Positions 8,349-13,926 of a DNA stretch of 13,926 bases are shown here, in pieces (the first letter of the stretch is position 1; every line of letters starts with the position of its first letter). Made by a program: the position numbers and the translations under genes. The notes below the pieces were generated by a model. It made no database searches and was not told the DNA's origin. It worked only from the letters and a program-made list of their open reading frames with translations. Source of the stretch: Nitrospiraceae bacterium (GTDB lineage Bacteria > Nitrospirota > UBA9217); assembly GCA_003454665.1 (NCBI GenBank), contig DMKB01000020.1, forward strand, positions 1 through 13,926, given 5' to 3'.

Positions 8349-8879
8349 CTACTTTTTCATCAACTTCATCCACACCCGCGCAACCATCCTCGCATCGTCG
8401 AGCGCCCGGTGTCGCTGGATTGTGTCTACCGGTTCCCGGAACAAGTGGCGATACACCGTTTGCAGTTTATGGTCGCGCAAACGGGGAAACCGCCTCCTAC
8501 TCATCTCCAGCGTGCAGAGGTATCTGTTCAGCAATGCAAGCCCCAGGCGGCCGAATTCGTGCCGGAGGAAACCAATATCGAACTGTGCGTTGTGCGCCAC
8601 AAGGATGTCGTCTGCCATGAATGCTTTGAATTGCAGAAACACATTTTCCGGTTTCGGCTTGCCTTCAAGCATTTCATTCGTAATTCCGTGTATCTGCTGC
8701 GCCGACGGAGCAATGCGCTTCTTCACTCCGACGAGAGAGTGAAATTCCTCGAAAACACTGCCGTCCTGAACGGCCACGGCACCGATTTCGATAACCCGGT
8801 GTCCTTGTGCCGGTACTAAGCCCGTCGTTTCTAGATCAATGACGACGAACCGGGTACGTCCTTGTCCTGAATTGGTCAT
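8349..8879 (-). CDS. DnaQ-like DEDDh 3'-5' exonuclease, stand-alone
   Basis: This is a compact exonuclease of the DnaQ / Pol III epsilon family. The start is taken at ATG 8879 (176 residues). A GTG at 8903 would add eight residues, and neither start has a clear Shine-Dalgarno. Catalytic DEDDh residues are complete, numbered from 8879: D15 and E17 in VVIDLETTG, D101 in HNAQFDIGFL, and H157 and D162 in HRALDDA. The protein lacks the polymerase-binding tail of true epsilon and any fused domain. Family roles include proofreading, RNA/DNA end trimming and, in type I-E systems, trimming of prespacers; some I-E Cas2 proteins are fused to a DnaQ domain. It lies directly upstream of the WYL gene and cas3, so a CRISPR-adaptation role is possible but unproven. 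A housekeeping role is equally open. Confidence 0.92.
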   Translation of the reverse strand: MTNSGQGRTRFVVIDLETTGLVPAQGHRVIEIGAVAVQDGSVFEEFHSLVGVKKRIAPSAQQIHGITNEMLEGKPKPENVFLQFKAFMADDILVAHNAQFDIGFLRHEFGRLGLALLNRYLCTLEMSRRRFPRLRDHKLQTVYRHLFREPVDTIQRHRALDDARMVARVWMKLMKK

Positions 8880-8923
8880 GGGGCAGGGTCTCAGTCTGTT
8901 CACGGATTGGTATCAATGTGCAA

Positions 8924-8939
8924 TGAGACTTCTGTCTCA
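8924..8939. repeat. Perfect inverted repeat TGAGAC-TTCT-GTCTCA
   Basis: The arms are 6 bp with a 4-nt centre, just upstream of the exonuclease start region. It could be an operator half-site pair or a small hairpin in the leader of the exonuclease-WYL-cas3 unit. No function is known. Confidence 0.35.
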
Positions 8940-8951
8940 GGAACAGATACT

Positions 8952-8964
8952 TTTGTTGCACAAA
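8952..8964. repeat. Perfect inverted repeat TTTGT-TGC-ACAAA
   Basis: Five-bp arms around a 3-nt centre, 12 nt beyond the first inverted repeat in the same non-coding stretch (8880-9107). That stretch otherwise shows no clear sigma70 promoter for the exonuclease and no clear terminator after mobB. It may be an operator, but an element this short can also arise by chance. Confidence 0.25.
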
Positions 8965-9107
8965 TCAAATCTTCGGCTGGTGTCATGCAGAGCAGAATAA
9001 AACGAACTTAGTACAGACGCAGGGAAAAGGCAAGGGGTATTTTCGGGGTATGTGAAAATGTTCCACAAAAAGGGTGCGGAAAAAGGTATGCGCAAGTTGC
9101 CCGCCGT

Positions 9108-9599
9108 TCAGCGCTTCAGAAACTCCAGGATAAACTCCGCCACTCCCTCGGCATCGTTCAAGTCAAACCAGGGCAGGGGAACATCGAATGGCCTGTCGCT
9201 TACCAGCGCGAAAAAGGAAGGATCGTCAAGGCAGAGGGGGCGCTCTCCGGAAATTCCGTGGCGAAAGACCTCGATTCTGTTCATCCCTTCGTTCCGGAAC
9301 CCTTCCACCAGAACAATATCGGCATCCCCGATCATCGGCTCCAACTCTTCCGGAGAAGGCTCCTTCTCCGTTTTCCTCATGACCGCTATGCTCGCCGGTC
9401 CGATGAGAAGGACCGTGTCGGCCCCTGCCTGCTGGAAGCGCCATGAATCCTTGCCCGGCTTGTCAAGGTCATAGCCTGCCGAGGCATGTTTCATGACCGC
9501 CACGCGCAGCCCCCGCGCCTTGAGAATGGCAACAATCTTCTCGATGAGCGTGGTCTTACCGCTGCCCGATGAAGCCGCGACAAACGAGACGACCTCCAC
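9108..9599 (-). CDS. mobB: MobB, molybdopterin-guanine dinucleotide biosynthesis adapter
   Basis: MobB is a small GTP-binding protein that assists MobA in attaching GMP to molybdopterin, giving the MGD cofactor of DMSO-reductase-family enzymes. The 163-residue product begins VVSFVAASSGSGKTTL, with a Walker A at residues 12-17. It continues with AVMKHASAGYDLDKPGKDSW and AGADTVLLIGP, the conserved MobB core, then DIVLVEGFRNE (the VEGF-like segment typical of the family). Start is GTG 9599, whose first base is the last base of the tatC TAG stop. The spacing implies translational coupling with tatC. No mobA is in the window. Pairing with Tat genes makes sense because many MGD enzymes are folded with cofactor in the cytoplasm and then exported by Tat. 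Confidence 0.96.
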   Translation of the reverse strand: MEVVSFVAASSGSGKTTLIEKIVAILKARGLRVAVMKHASAGYDLDKPGKDSWRFQQAGADTVLLIGPASIAVMRKTEKEPSPEELEPMIGDADIVLVEGFRNEGMNRIEVFRHGISGERPLCLDDPSFFALVSDRPFDVPLPWFDLNDAEGVAEFILEFLKR

Positions 9600-10417
9600 T
9601 AGCCGGTCTCCTTCAGGTCCATGGCGTCGGTCTTCGTTTTCTTCCGGAGCACTCGCGAAGCCAGAATACCGAACTCGTACAGGAAGTAAATCGGGATGGA
9701 CAGGAGCGTCATGTTAAAAATGTCCTGCGTAGGCGTGAGGATTGCGCCGAGAATAAAGGACGCCAGAAGGGCATATTTACGGTTGTTCGCCAGCCATTCA
9801 GGGGTCAGAATGCCCATGCGGGTAAGCAGCACGATGATGAGCGGAAGCTCGAACACAAGGCCCGTGGCCAGGAGGAGTTTCAGGACGAAGTCTACGTATC
9901 TGCCGATCGTAAGAATGGGGACCAGGTGTTCCGTCTTGAACCCCAGGAGAAAGGGCACGGCGAAGGGAAGGAGCACGAAGAAGCAGAACAGGATCCCCGC
10001 GCCGAAAAAAACCGTTGAGAACAGGACGAAATAGCCTGCGAATTTCCGCTCCTTCGGCATGAACCCTGGTGCGAGAAAAAGCCAGATCTGGTGCATAATG
10101 ACGGGCACGACAAGAAATACGCCTGCGATCAGGGAGATTTTTATGTGTGCCCAGAAGGGCTCCGTCAACGTAGCAAAATGAAGGGTCGGTCTCCCTTCAA
10201 CGGGAAGGAAGGCGATATAGGGAAATTCACCCGTGAAGCCCAAATCCGCCTTCATCGGAAGAAGCAGTATGGCGAGCACGTTCTCTGAAAAGCCATAGGC
10301 AATGCCGAAGCCGACTGCGACAGCGATAACTGCAGTGACGATGCGGGTTCGCAGCTCATCGAGGTGCCCCCAGAAGGGCATCCGCTTGTCTTCGCTGTCA
10401 GGGCTTTCCGTACGCAT
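9599..10417 (-). CDS. tatC: TatC, twin-arginine translocase core subunit
   Basis: TatC is the polytopic inner-membrane receptor that binds twin-arginine signal peptides. From ATG 10417 it has 272 residues, near the usual 250-270. The frame is open back to 10483, but that region encodes the Lys-rich tail of TatA in another frame and is unlikely to be part of TatC. AAGGAG lies very close to the 10417 ATG; an alternative ATG at 10381 would start MPFWGHLDELR. Seen: the cytoplasmic N-terminal motif FWGHLDELRTRI, six hydrophobic segments, MHQIWLFLAPGFMPKERK, a FELPLIIVLLTRMGIL segment and the late loop ILTPTQDIFNM, which corresponds to the conserved TP-D region. It overlaps tatA by 20 nt and mobB by 1 nt, so the three genes form one unit. 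Confidence 0.96.
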   Translation of the reverse strand: MRTESPDSEDKRMPFWGHLDELRTRIVTAVIAVAVGFGIAYGFSENVLAILLLPMKADLGFTGEFPYIAFLPVEGRPTLHFATLTEPFWAHIKISLIAGVFLVVPVIMHQIWLFLAPGFMPKERKFAGYFVLFSTVFFGAGILFCFFVLLPFAVPFLLGFKTEHLVPILTIGRYVDFVLKLLLATGLVFELPLIIVLLTRMGILTPEWLANNRKYALLASFILGAILTPTQDIFNMTLLSIPIYFLYEFGILASRVLRKKTKTDAMDLKETG

Positions 10418-10691
10418 TCTCCTTCTTGTCTTTTTTTCCCTTCCCTTTCCTGCTTCCGCTGCGCTCCTCTTCGCGATCTTCATGGGGTGATTCGATCTTG
10501 TCCAACTCCAGGGAGCGCTCCGTATCGCTGATCTCCGTTTCTATGGACTCCTTCACGTCCTGGGTCGCGCGCTTGAACTGGGCAATGCCGCGCCCCAGGG
10601 ACCTGCCCAGTTCAGGAAGCTTCTTCGGGCCGAAAATGATCAGGGCGATCGCGAAAATAAGAATGAGTTCCTGCATACCAAGACCGAACAT
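10398..10691 (-). CDS. tatA: TatA/TatB-family Sec-independent translocase subunit
   Basis: This is a 97-residue single-span membrane protein that forms the pore or docking part of the Tat system. It has a short N-terminal transmembrane helix (residues 8-20), the FGPKKLPELGRSLGRGI hinge and amphipathic helix (20-36), and a highly charged tail rich in Lys, Arg and Glu. The hinge and helix resemble TatA. The start MFGLGMQEL, with Glu8, resembles TatB. It is the only TatA/B-like gene next to tatC, so it may serve both roles in a minimal TatAC system; other copies could lie elsewhere. ATG 10691 has a moderate GGGAG upstream. tatC begins within its last codons. Confidence 0.94.
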   Translation of the reverse strand: MFGLGMQELILIFAIALIIFGPKKLPELGRSLGRGIAQFKRATQDVKESIETEISDTERSLELDKIESPHEDREEERSGSRKGKGKKDKKENAYGKP

Positions 10692-10718
10692 GGCCTACTC
10701 CCTATTCCGAACCTGGAC

Positions 10719-10760
10719 AAGCCCCGGCAAGGCGGAACAAGCCTGAACCAGGGCTTTTTT
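10719..10760 (-). promoter_or_regulatory. tatA leader with alternative hairpins
   Basis: In the minus-strand leader of tatA, the arm AAGCCC (10756-10751) can pair with GGCTT (10743-10739) to give a short hairpin, or with the later GGGCTT (10724-10719) to give a larger one. CCTGG and CCAGG segments offer a further pairing. Such mutually exclusive stems resemble a leader switch. Read on the plus strand, the first hairpin ends in a run of six T and looks like a factor-independent terminator, though no plus-strand gene ends here. Function is not established. Confidence 0.35.
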
Positions 10761-10811
10761 GACAGAATGTATAGCCTAAAGGCCACAGGCAGGATAAAAT
10801 CCCACAACTAG

Positions 10812-10839
10812 CCTTTAAAACTCCTGTTAATCTTGTCAA
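10812..10839 (-). promoter_or_regulatory. Weak candidate promoter for tatA-tatC-mobB
   Basis: A perfect TTGACA -35 hexamer (10839-10834, minus strand) is followed after 16 nt by TAAAGG (10817-10812), a poor -10. The -35 lies inside the 9-nt repeats described separately, so the match may be incidental. It is the best sigma70-like pair I can see between htrA and tatA. Confidence 0.25.
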
Positions 10840-10849
10840 TCCTGTCTAA
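10823..10849. repeat. Three imperfect 9-nt tandem repeats
   Basis: CCTGTTAAT (10823-10831), CTTGTCAAT (10832-10840) and CCTGTCTAA (10841-10849) follow one another without spacing in the 298-bp region between htrA and tatA. This looks like a small dispersed intergenic repeat rather than coding DNA. The rest of the region (10850-10989) is AT-rich with no gene or clear terminator visible. Confidence 0.5.
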
Positions 10850-10989
10850 GACTGGTTTGTTTTTGTAGTTGTTCTTTTGTCTATTTTTCTTCGTAAGTGC
10901 CTAACTACGTCTTGAGACACCGATTCGTATAGCGCTGAAAAATGGTAATCTCAAGATTGGTCCGTGTCCTCTGACAGTAGAACCTATAA

Positions 10990-12060
10990 TCACTTTCCCT
11001 TCTGTTCCGGCCTCAACGCTATGACCGCCTTGATCTCCAGGGACTTATTCTGCCGCAGTATTTTGAGCGTTACGGCTTTTCCGACCTTTCCGAATGCCAC
11101 CATCCTCGGCAGCTCACCCGGGTCCAGCACCTTTTTCCCGTCGAGCTCCATGATCACATCTCCCCGCCGCAGGCCTGCTTTTGCCGCCGGACTCCCTTTT
11201 ACGACGGCGGTGATCAGGGCTCCGATTGGTTCAGGCAGGCCGAGAGCCGCGGCCATCTCATCGTTGAGCGCCTGGGCCTTTACCCCCAGATACCCCATAT
11301 CGGGTCTGCCTTTTTTCTTGATCGACGGGAGCAATTCCTGGACCATGCTTGACGGCACGGCGAAACCCAGGTTCTGTCCTTTGGCAATAATGACCGTATT
11401 GATCCCCACCACCTCTCCCGCGATGTTAAAGAGCGGGCCGCCGCTGTTGCCCGGATTGATGGCGGCATCGGTCTGGATCAGGTCATCAAAGGGGCCGATG
11501 CCGATCACGCGGCCCTTTGCGGAGACAATACCGGCAGTCACGGTATGAGAAAGACCAAAGGGGTTCCCGATCGCAAGAACCCAGTCCCCGACTTCGAGTT
11601 TATCGGAATTCCCCATCCGAACAAAGGGGAGGGCCTTTGCCTTGACCTTGAGGAGGGCAATATCGATTTCAGGCGCCTTGCCGACAAGCCTTGCTTCCAG
11701 GACCCTGCCGTCTGCCAGAGCCACCTTGATGTCCTGCGCCCGGTCAACGACGTGATTGTTCGTCAGGATATACCCGTCGGCGCTGATGATAAAACCGGAC
11801 CCCAAGCTCTGCCTCACCCGCTCACGTTGAGGAGCGCCCCCGAAAAAAGGGGAAAAGAATTCATCCATGCGGGGGTCGCCGAAGGGTGACTGCCGCCTTA
11901 CCTTCACGACCTGTTTTGTCGAAATGTTCACCACGGCGGGCATGTGTTTCTTGACCAATGGGGCGAATGATGCAGGCGCCACCTTGGCAAAGGACAACAC
12001 CGGAAACAGAGCCATTGCCATGACACTGAATAGTACGACTACAGTGGACCGGAACTTCAC
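10990..12060 (-). CDS. htrA: HtrA/DegP-family periplasmic serine protease, one PDZ domain
   Basis: A secreted trypsin-like protease for envelope quality control. The 356-residue protein has a Sec-type signal peptide or anchor (residues 1-25, VVVLFSVMAMALFPVLSFA). The protease domain has a complete triad: His103 in ILTNNHVVD, Asp133 in EIDIALLK and Ser206 in INPGNSGGPL. A single PDZ domain covers about 255-350 (GYLGVKAQALND, GSPAAKAGLRRGDVIMELDG). One PDZ instead of the two of DegP/DegQ makes the architecture DegS-like, although a predicted cleavage after SFA would release it to the periplasm. Start is GTG 12060, supported by a strong AAAGGAGG 6 nt upstream. A promoter is visible at 12181-12209. 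It is likely monocistronic or weakly linked to tatA, 298 nt away. Confidence 0.96.
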   Translation of the reverse strand: MKFRSTVVVLFSVMAMALFPVLSFAKVAPASFAPLVKKHMPAVVNISTKQVVKVRRQSPFGDPRMDEFFSPFFGGAPQRERVRQSLGSGFIISADGYILTNNHVVDRAQDIKVALADGRVLEARLVGKAPEIDIALLKVKAKALPFVRMGNSDKLEVGDWVLAIGNPFGLSHTVTAGIVSAKGRVIGIGPFDDLIQTDAAINPGNSGGPLFNIAGEVVGINTVIIAKGQNLGFAVPSSMVQELLPSIKKKGRPDMGYLGVKAQALNDEMAAALGLPEPIGALITAVVKGSPAAKAGLRRGDVIMELDGKKVLDPGELPRMVAFGKVGKAVTLKILRQNKSLEIKAVIALRPEQKGK

Positions 12061-12180
12061 GGGGAGCCTCCTTTGGATTATGACACGAGGATGCAGGGAA
12101 TAATTGCATGAGACGGATGCCGCCGCATTACCCTGTTCGGGTAGTGAGACACCTGGAATTTCAAAAGGTTTACGAAGTAT

Positions 12181-12209
12181 ACGTTAGCACTATGCCGCTG
12201 AAGTGTCAA
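12181..12209 (-). promoter_or_regulatory. Sigma70-like promoter for htrA
   Basis: A perfect TTGACA (12209-12204, minus strand), a 17-nt spacer and TAACGT (12186-12181), which keeps the three most conserved -10 bases. It predicts a leader of about 110 nt. The leader contains a small hairpin with arms TACCC/GGGTA at 12129-12143. No heat-shock (sigma32) consensus is apparent. The rest of 12061-12277 shows no gene. Confidence 0.55.
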
Positions 12210-12277
12210 GAAATTTTAGTTTTTCAGGAGGCAGGGGGAGTTGGTGACGGGATGCAAACCACAAAAAGGGCAGGAAC

Positions 12278-12637
12278 CTACAGCGAAACCCGGATCACCG
12301 TTTTCACATTGCCCCGCACATTGAAGTCACCCACCACGTCGAGACGCCGGGGCGCAAGGCTTTCCTTCAATGCGTCGAAGATAATGTTCGTGGAAGCCTC
12401 GTGAGATTCTTCCTTGTCCCGAAAGCTGTTGAGGAACAGTTTCAGGCTCTTGAGCTCGACCACCTTTTTGTCGGGAACATAGGTGATGTTCATCGTGGCA
12501 AAATCGGGATACCCCGAACGGGGGCAGAGGCAGGTAAACTCAGGATAGGAGATATCAATGGTATAATCCCTGTCCGGAAACGGGTTGTCCCATATCTCAA
12601 GGTTCGCTTTTTGTATTGCCTTTTCGCCGTACTTCAT
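12278..12637 (-). CDS. queF: QueF, NADPH-dependent preQ0 reductase (unimodular type)
   Basis: QueF reduces the nitrile of preQ0 to the amine of preQ1 on the way to queuosine in tRNA. The 119-residue protein is of the short YkvM type. Seen: FTCLCP with the catalytic Cys38, Asp45 in GYPDFA, the QueF signature ELKSLKLF at 61-68, and SHE at 78-80, where Glu80 binds substrate. All key residues are present. The same frame stays open far upstream to 13567, but that stretch is antisense to the MetE-like gene and has no family similarity. The first Met before the conserved block is at 12637. There is no Shine-Dalgarno there, and a promoter is placed so close that the mRNA may be leaderless. No preQ1 riboswitch is visible. 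Confidence 0.95.
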   Translation of the reverse strand: MKYGEKAIQKANLEIWDNPFPDRDYTIDISYPEFTCLCPRSGYPDFATMNITYVPDKKVVELKSLKLFLNSFRDKEESHEASTNIIFDALKESLAPRRLDVVGDFNVRGNVKTVIRVSL

Positions 12638-12645
12638 GATTGCTG

Positions 12646-12675
12646 ATACTAACAGATTTAACGCTTCTCTGTAAA
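12646..12675 (-). promoter_or_regulatory. Candidate promoter for queF (leaderless)
   Basis: TTTACA (12675-12670, minus strand), an 18-nt spacer and TAGTAT (12651-12646). The ATG of queF starts 8 nt after the -10 box, about where transcription should begin, and no ribosome binding site precedes it. The remainder of 12638-12829 shows no gene. Confidence 0.45.
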
Positions 12676-12829
12676 GCTGAAAATGCGCGCTCACGGCATG
12701 TCCTGCCTCTGTTCCTCCCGAGTGCAGAACGTTCGGCATCCCACCACGGCAGAACGCAGGGAGACCGTTCAACTTCGTCTGCATCAGCCCTCCTCCTGCG
12801 TTCCAAGATGGCAGTGCAGAGGATTTCTG

Positions 12830-12858
12830 TTGTTTTTTACCACCGTTGAATATATAAT
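12830..12858 (+). promoter_or_regulatory. Candidate promoter for the MetE-like gene
   Basis: TTGTTT (12830-12835), a 17-nt spacer and a perfect TATAAT (12853-12858). It predicts a leader of roughly 34 nt ending at the ATG at 12899. AGGAAGGA lies in that leader about 12 nt before the ATG, a little farther than ideal. Confidence 0.5.
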
Positions 12859-12898
12859 CACGATACTTCGCATCAGATAGGAAGGAATCCATCAAGCA

Positions 12899-13926
12899 AT
12901 GACGAATGAATATAATTGTATCGCCACGGGCATCGGCAGCTTGCCGCACCAGGACCCCGGTGAAGCAGCCGGCCTGGCCCTCGCCTCTCTCCCTGAGGCG
13001 CCGATCTGGCCCCAACTGCCGCAGAAGGATTTCCGCGAGCATATGGACGGCCAGTACAGCGAGACCATGCCCGGCCTCAGGGTGGATAAGGATAAAAACC
13101 GCATTTACTTCGACACAGCGAAAGACCTGACTCCGGAGCTGGAGAAGTTTTTTCAGCGGTACCTCGACAAGGACTACGCGTTCTTCAAGATATCGGAAGA
13201 GTATGCTGCGGGCTTCTATGCATTCCTTCGGTCGCTCCAGAAGGGCATTCCTCCCGGCGCGCGGTTTCTGAAAGGTCATATCACCGGCCCCCTCACCTTC
13301 GGCACCTCGGTGAAAGACGAAAAGGGCTATGACATCATCCATAACGAGGTGCTCTTCGATGCCGTCGTCAAGGGCCTGGCCATGAAGGCGGCTTGGCAAA
13401 TAGAGGTTTTCAAGCCCTTCGGCCTGCCCGTCATCATCTTCATCGATGAACCGGCAATGGAGTCCCTCGGCTCGGCGTTCTCGGCCGTAGCGGCTGAAAC
13501 GGTTTCGGAAAAACTGAATGAGATTATCGACGTCATTCATGACCGGGGAGGCATCGCCGGCATTCACTGCTGCGGCAACGCGGACTGGCCCATGCTCTTC
13601 AGGACAGGCGTTGATATCATAAACTTCGACGCCTTCGGGTACCTGGACAGGGTCCTGCTCTACCCTGATGATATTAAGACGTTCATCGCCCGGGGAGGCG
13701 CTCTGGCCTGGGGTGTGGTGCCGACGGCCGAGTTCACGGGACAGGAGACGGCCGAAGGTCTCGTGGCAAAAATCGAAGCGGGGATGAAAACGCTCGGGAA
13801 GCAGGGCATAGACCGCGCGAGACTCATGCGGCAGTGCCTGATCACACCGTCCTGCGGCATGGGCAGCCTCACACCCGGGAAAACCGAGGCGATCCTGAAG
13901 CTGCTGAGAGAAGTGTCGGGAAAAAT
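12899..13926 (+). CDS. MetE-core/UROD-superfamily methyltransferase-like protein, partial (runs off right edge)
   Basis: The frame gives 342 codons from ATG 12899 and is still open at the window end. The sequence resembles the C-terminal catalytic barrel of cobalamin-independent methionine synthase (COG0620) without its N-terminal half. Zinc-site-like residues are present: His223 and Cys225 in GIHCCGNADW and Cys319 in TPSCGMG. Asp244 in NFDAF aligns by eye with the zinc-ligand Glu of MetE. DEPAM is at 183-187, and the N terminus ATGIGSLPHQDP has the GS-P-H signature of the barrel. Core-MetE proteins of this kind are known in anaerobes, where a corrinoid protein rather than methyl-folate can be the donor. 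The methyl donor and acceptor here cannot be read from sequence. It is the only plus-strand gene and is divergent from queF. Confidence 0.85.
   Translation, partial: MTNEYNCIATGIGSLPHQDPGEAAGLALASLPEAPIWPQLPQKDFREHMDGQYSETMPGLRVDKDKNRIYFDTAKDLTPELEKFFQRYLDKDYAFFKISEEYAAGFYAFLRSLQKGIPPGARFLKGHITGPLTFGTSVKDEKGYDIIHNEVLFDAVVKGLAMKAAWQIEVFKPFGLPVIIFIDEPAMESLGSAFSAVAAETVSEKLNEIIDVIHDRGGIAGIHCCGNADWPMLFRTGVDIINFDAFGYLDRVLLYPDDIKTFIARGGALAWGVVPTAEFTGQETAEGLVAKIEAGMKTLGKQGIDRARLMRQCLITPSCGMGSLTPGKTEAILKLLREVSGK

Noticed and set aside
8328..8819. A 163-codon plus-strand frame across the exonuclease gene
   Set aside because: The opposite strand encodes an intact DEDDh exonuclease; the plus frame has no motif and no ribosome binding site.
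8904..9107. A factor-independent terminator after mobB
   Set aside because: T runs such as CCTTTTT follow the mobB stop on the minus strand, but no convincing stem precedes them; the GCAA-G-TTGC palindrome has too short a loop to form a hairpin.
10964..11548. A 194-codon plus-strand frame across htrA
   Set aside because: It is antisense to the protease domain and PDZ region, which have full family motifs. The translated frame is Ser/Pro/Arg-rich low-information sequence with no family features.
12638..13567. The queF reading frame stays open for about 310 extra codons upstream on the minus strand
   Set aside because: It is antisense to the clearly conserved MetE-like gene and shows no recognisable domain. 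QueF of the short type starts exactly at the conserved block, so the extension is a codon-bias shadow.
1..13926. A CRISPR repeat-spacer array or leader
   Set aside because: No regularly spaced repeat of about 28-29 nt was seen. The array, cas1 and cas2 would be expected beyond the left edge, past cas6e.

Overview
The window carries most of a type I-E CRISPR-Cas operon next to a block of ordinary chromosomal genes. Apart from the gene at the right edge, every gene lies on the minus strand. Periplasmic-type HtrA protease, Tat export, MobB, QueF and a stand-alone MetE-core-like protein suggest a Gram-negative, probably anaerobic chromosome. A deltaproteobacterial (Desulfobacterota-like) source would fit. 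That placement is a low-confidence inference from gene content.

Layout from right to left, following the minus strand. (1) 12899-13926 (+) is a MetE/UROD-superfamily methyltransferase running off the right edge. It is divergent from queF (12278-12637, -). (2) htrA (10990-12060) is a secreted trypsin-like protease with one PDZ domain. (3) tatA-tatC-mobB (10691 to 9108) are overlapping genes linking Tat export with molybdenum-cofactor maturation. (4) A stand-alone DnaQ-type 3'-5' exonuclease (8879-8349) is followed 34 nt later by a WYL-domain transcription regulator (8314-7349). (5) 60 nt further on, the cas operon starts: cas3, cse1 (cas8e), cse2, cas7e, cas5e and cas6e. The last gene is cut by the left edge. 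cas1, cas2 and the repeat array are not in the window and would be expected to the left of base 1.

How the cas genes work together: Cse1, Cse2, Cas7, Cas5 and Cas6e form Cascade, the crRNA-guided surveillance complex. Cas6e cuts pre-crRNA, and Cas3 is the recruited nuclease-helicase that degrades the target. The WYL protein is a plausible regulator, and the DnaQ exonuclease is a candidate prespacer-trimming partner.

The most striking feature is in cse1. The ATG that has an ideal ribosome binding site at the cas3/cse1 junction (4531) is followed at once by an in-frame TAA. After that codon the normal Cse1 N terminus reads through in the same frame. Either the gene has a codon-2 nonsense mutation that may silence Cascade, or its expression is unusual, or the base is a sequence error.

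Intergenic stretches: 8880-9107 holds two short inverted repeats and no convincing promoter. 10692-10989 holds a 9-nt tandem repeat, a weak promoter and a leader with alternative hairpins. 12061-12277 holds a good promoter for htrA. 12638-12898 holds divergent promoter candidates for queF and the MetE-like gene. No tRNA, rRNA, insertion sequence or CRISPR array was found.
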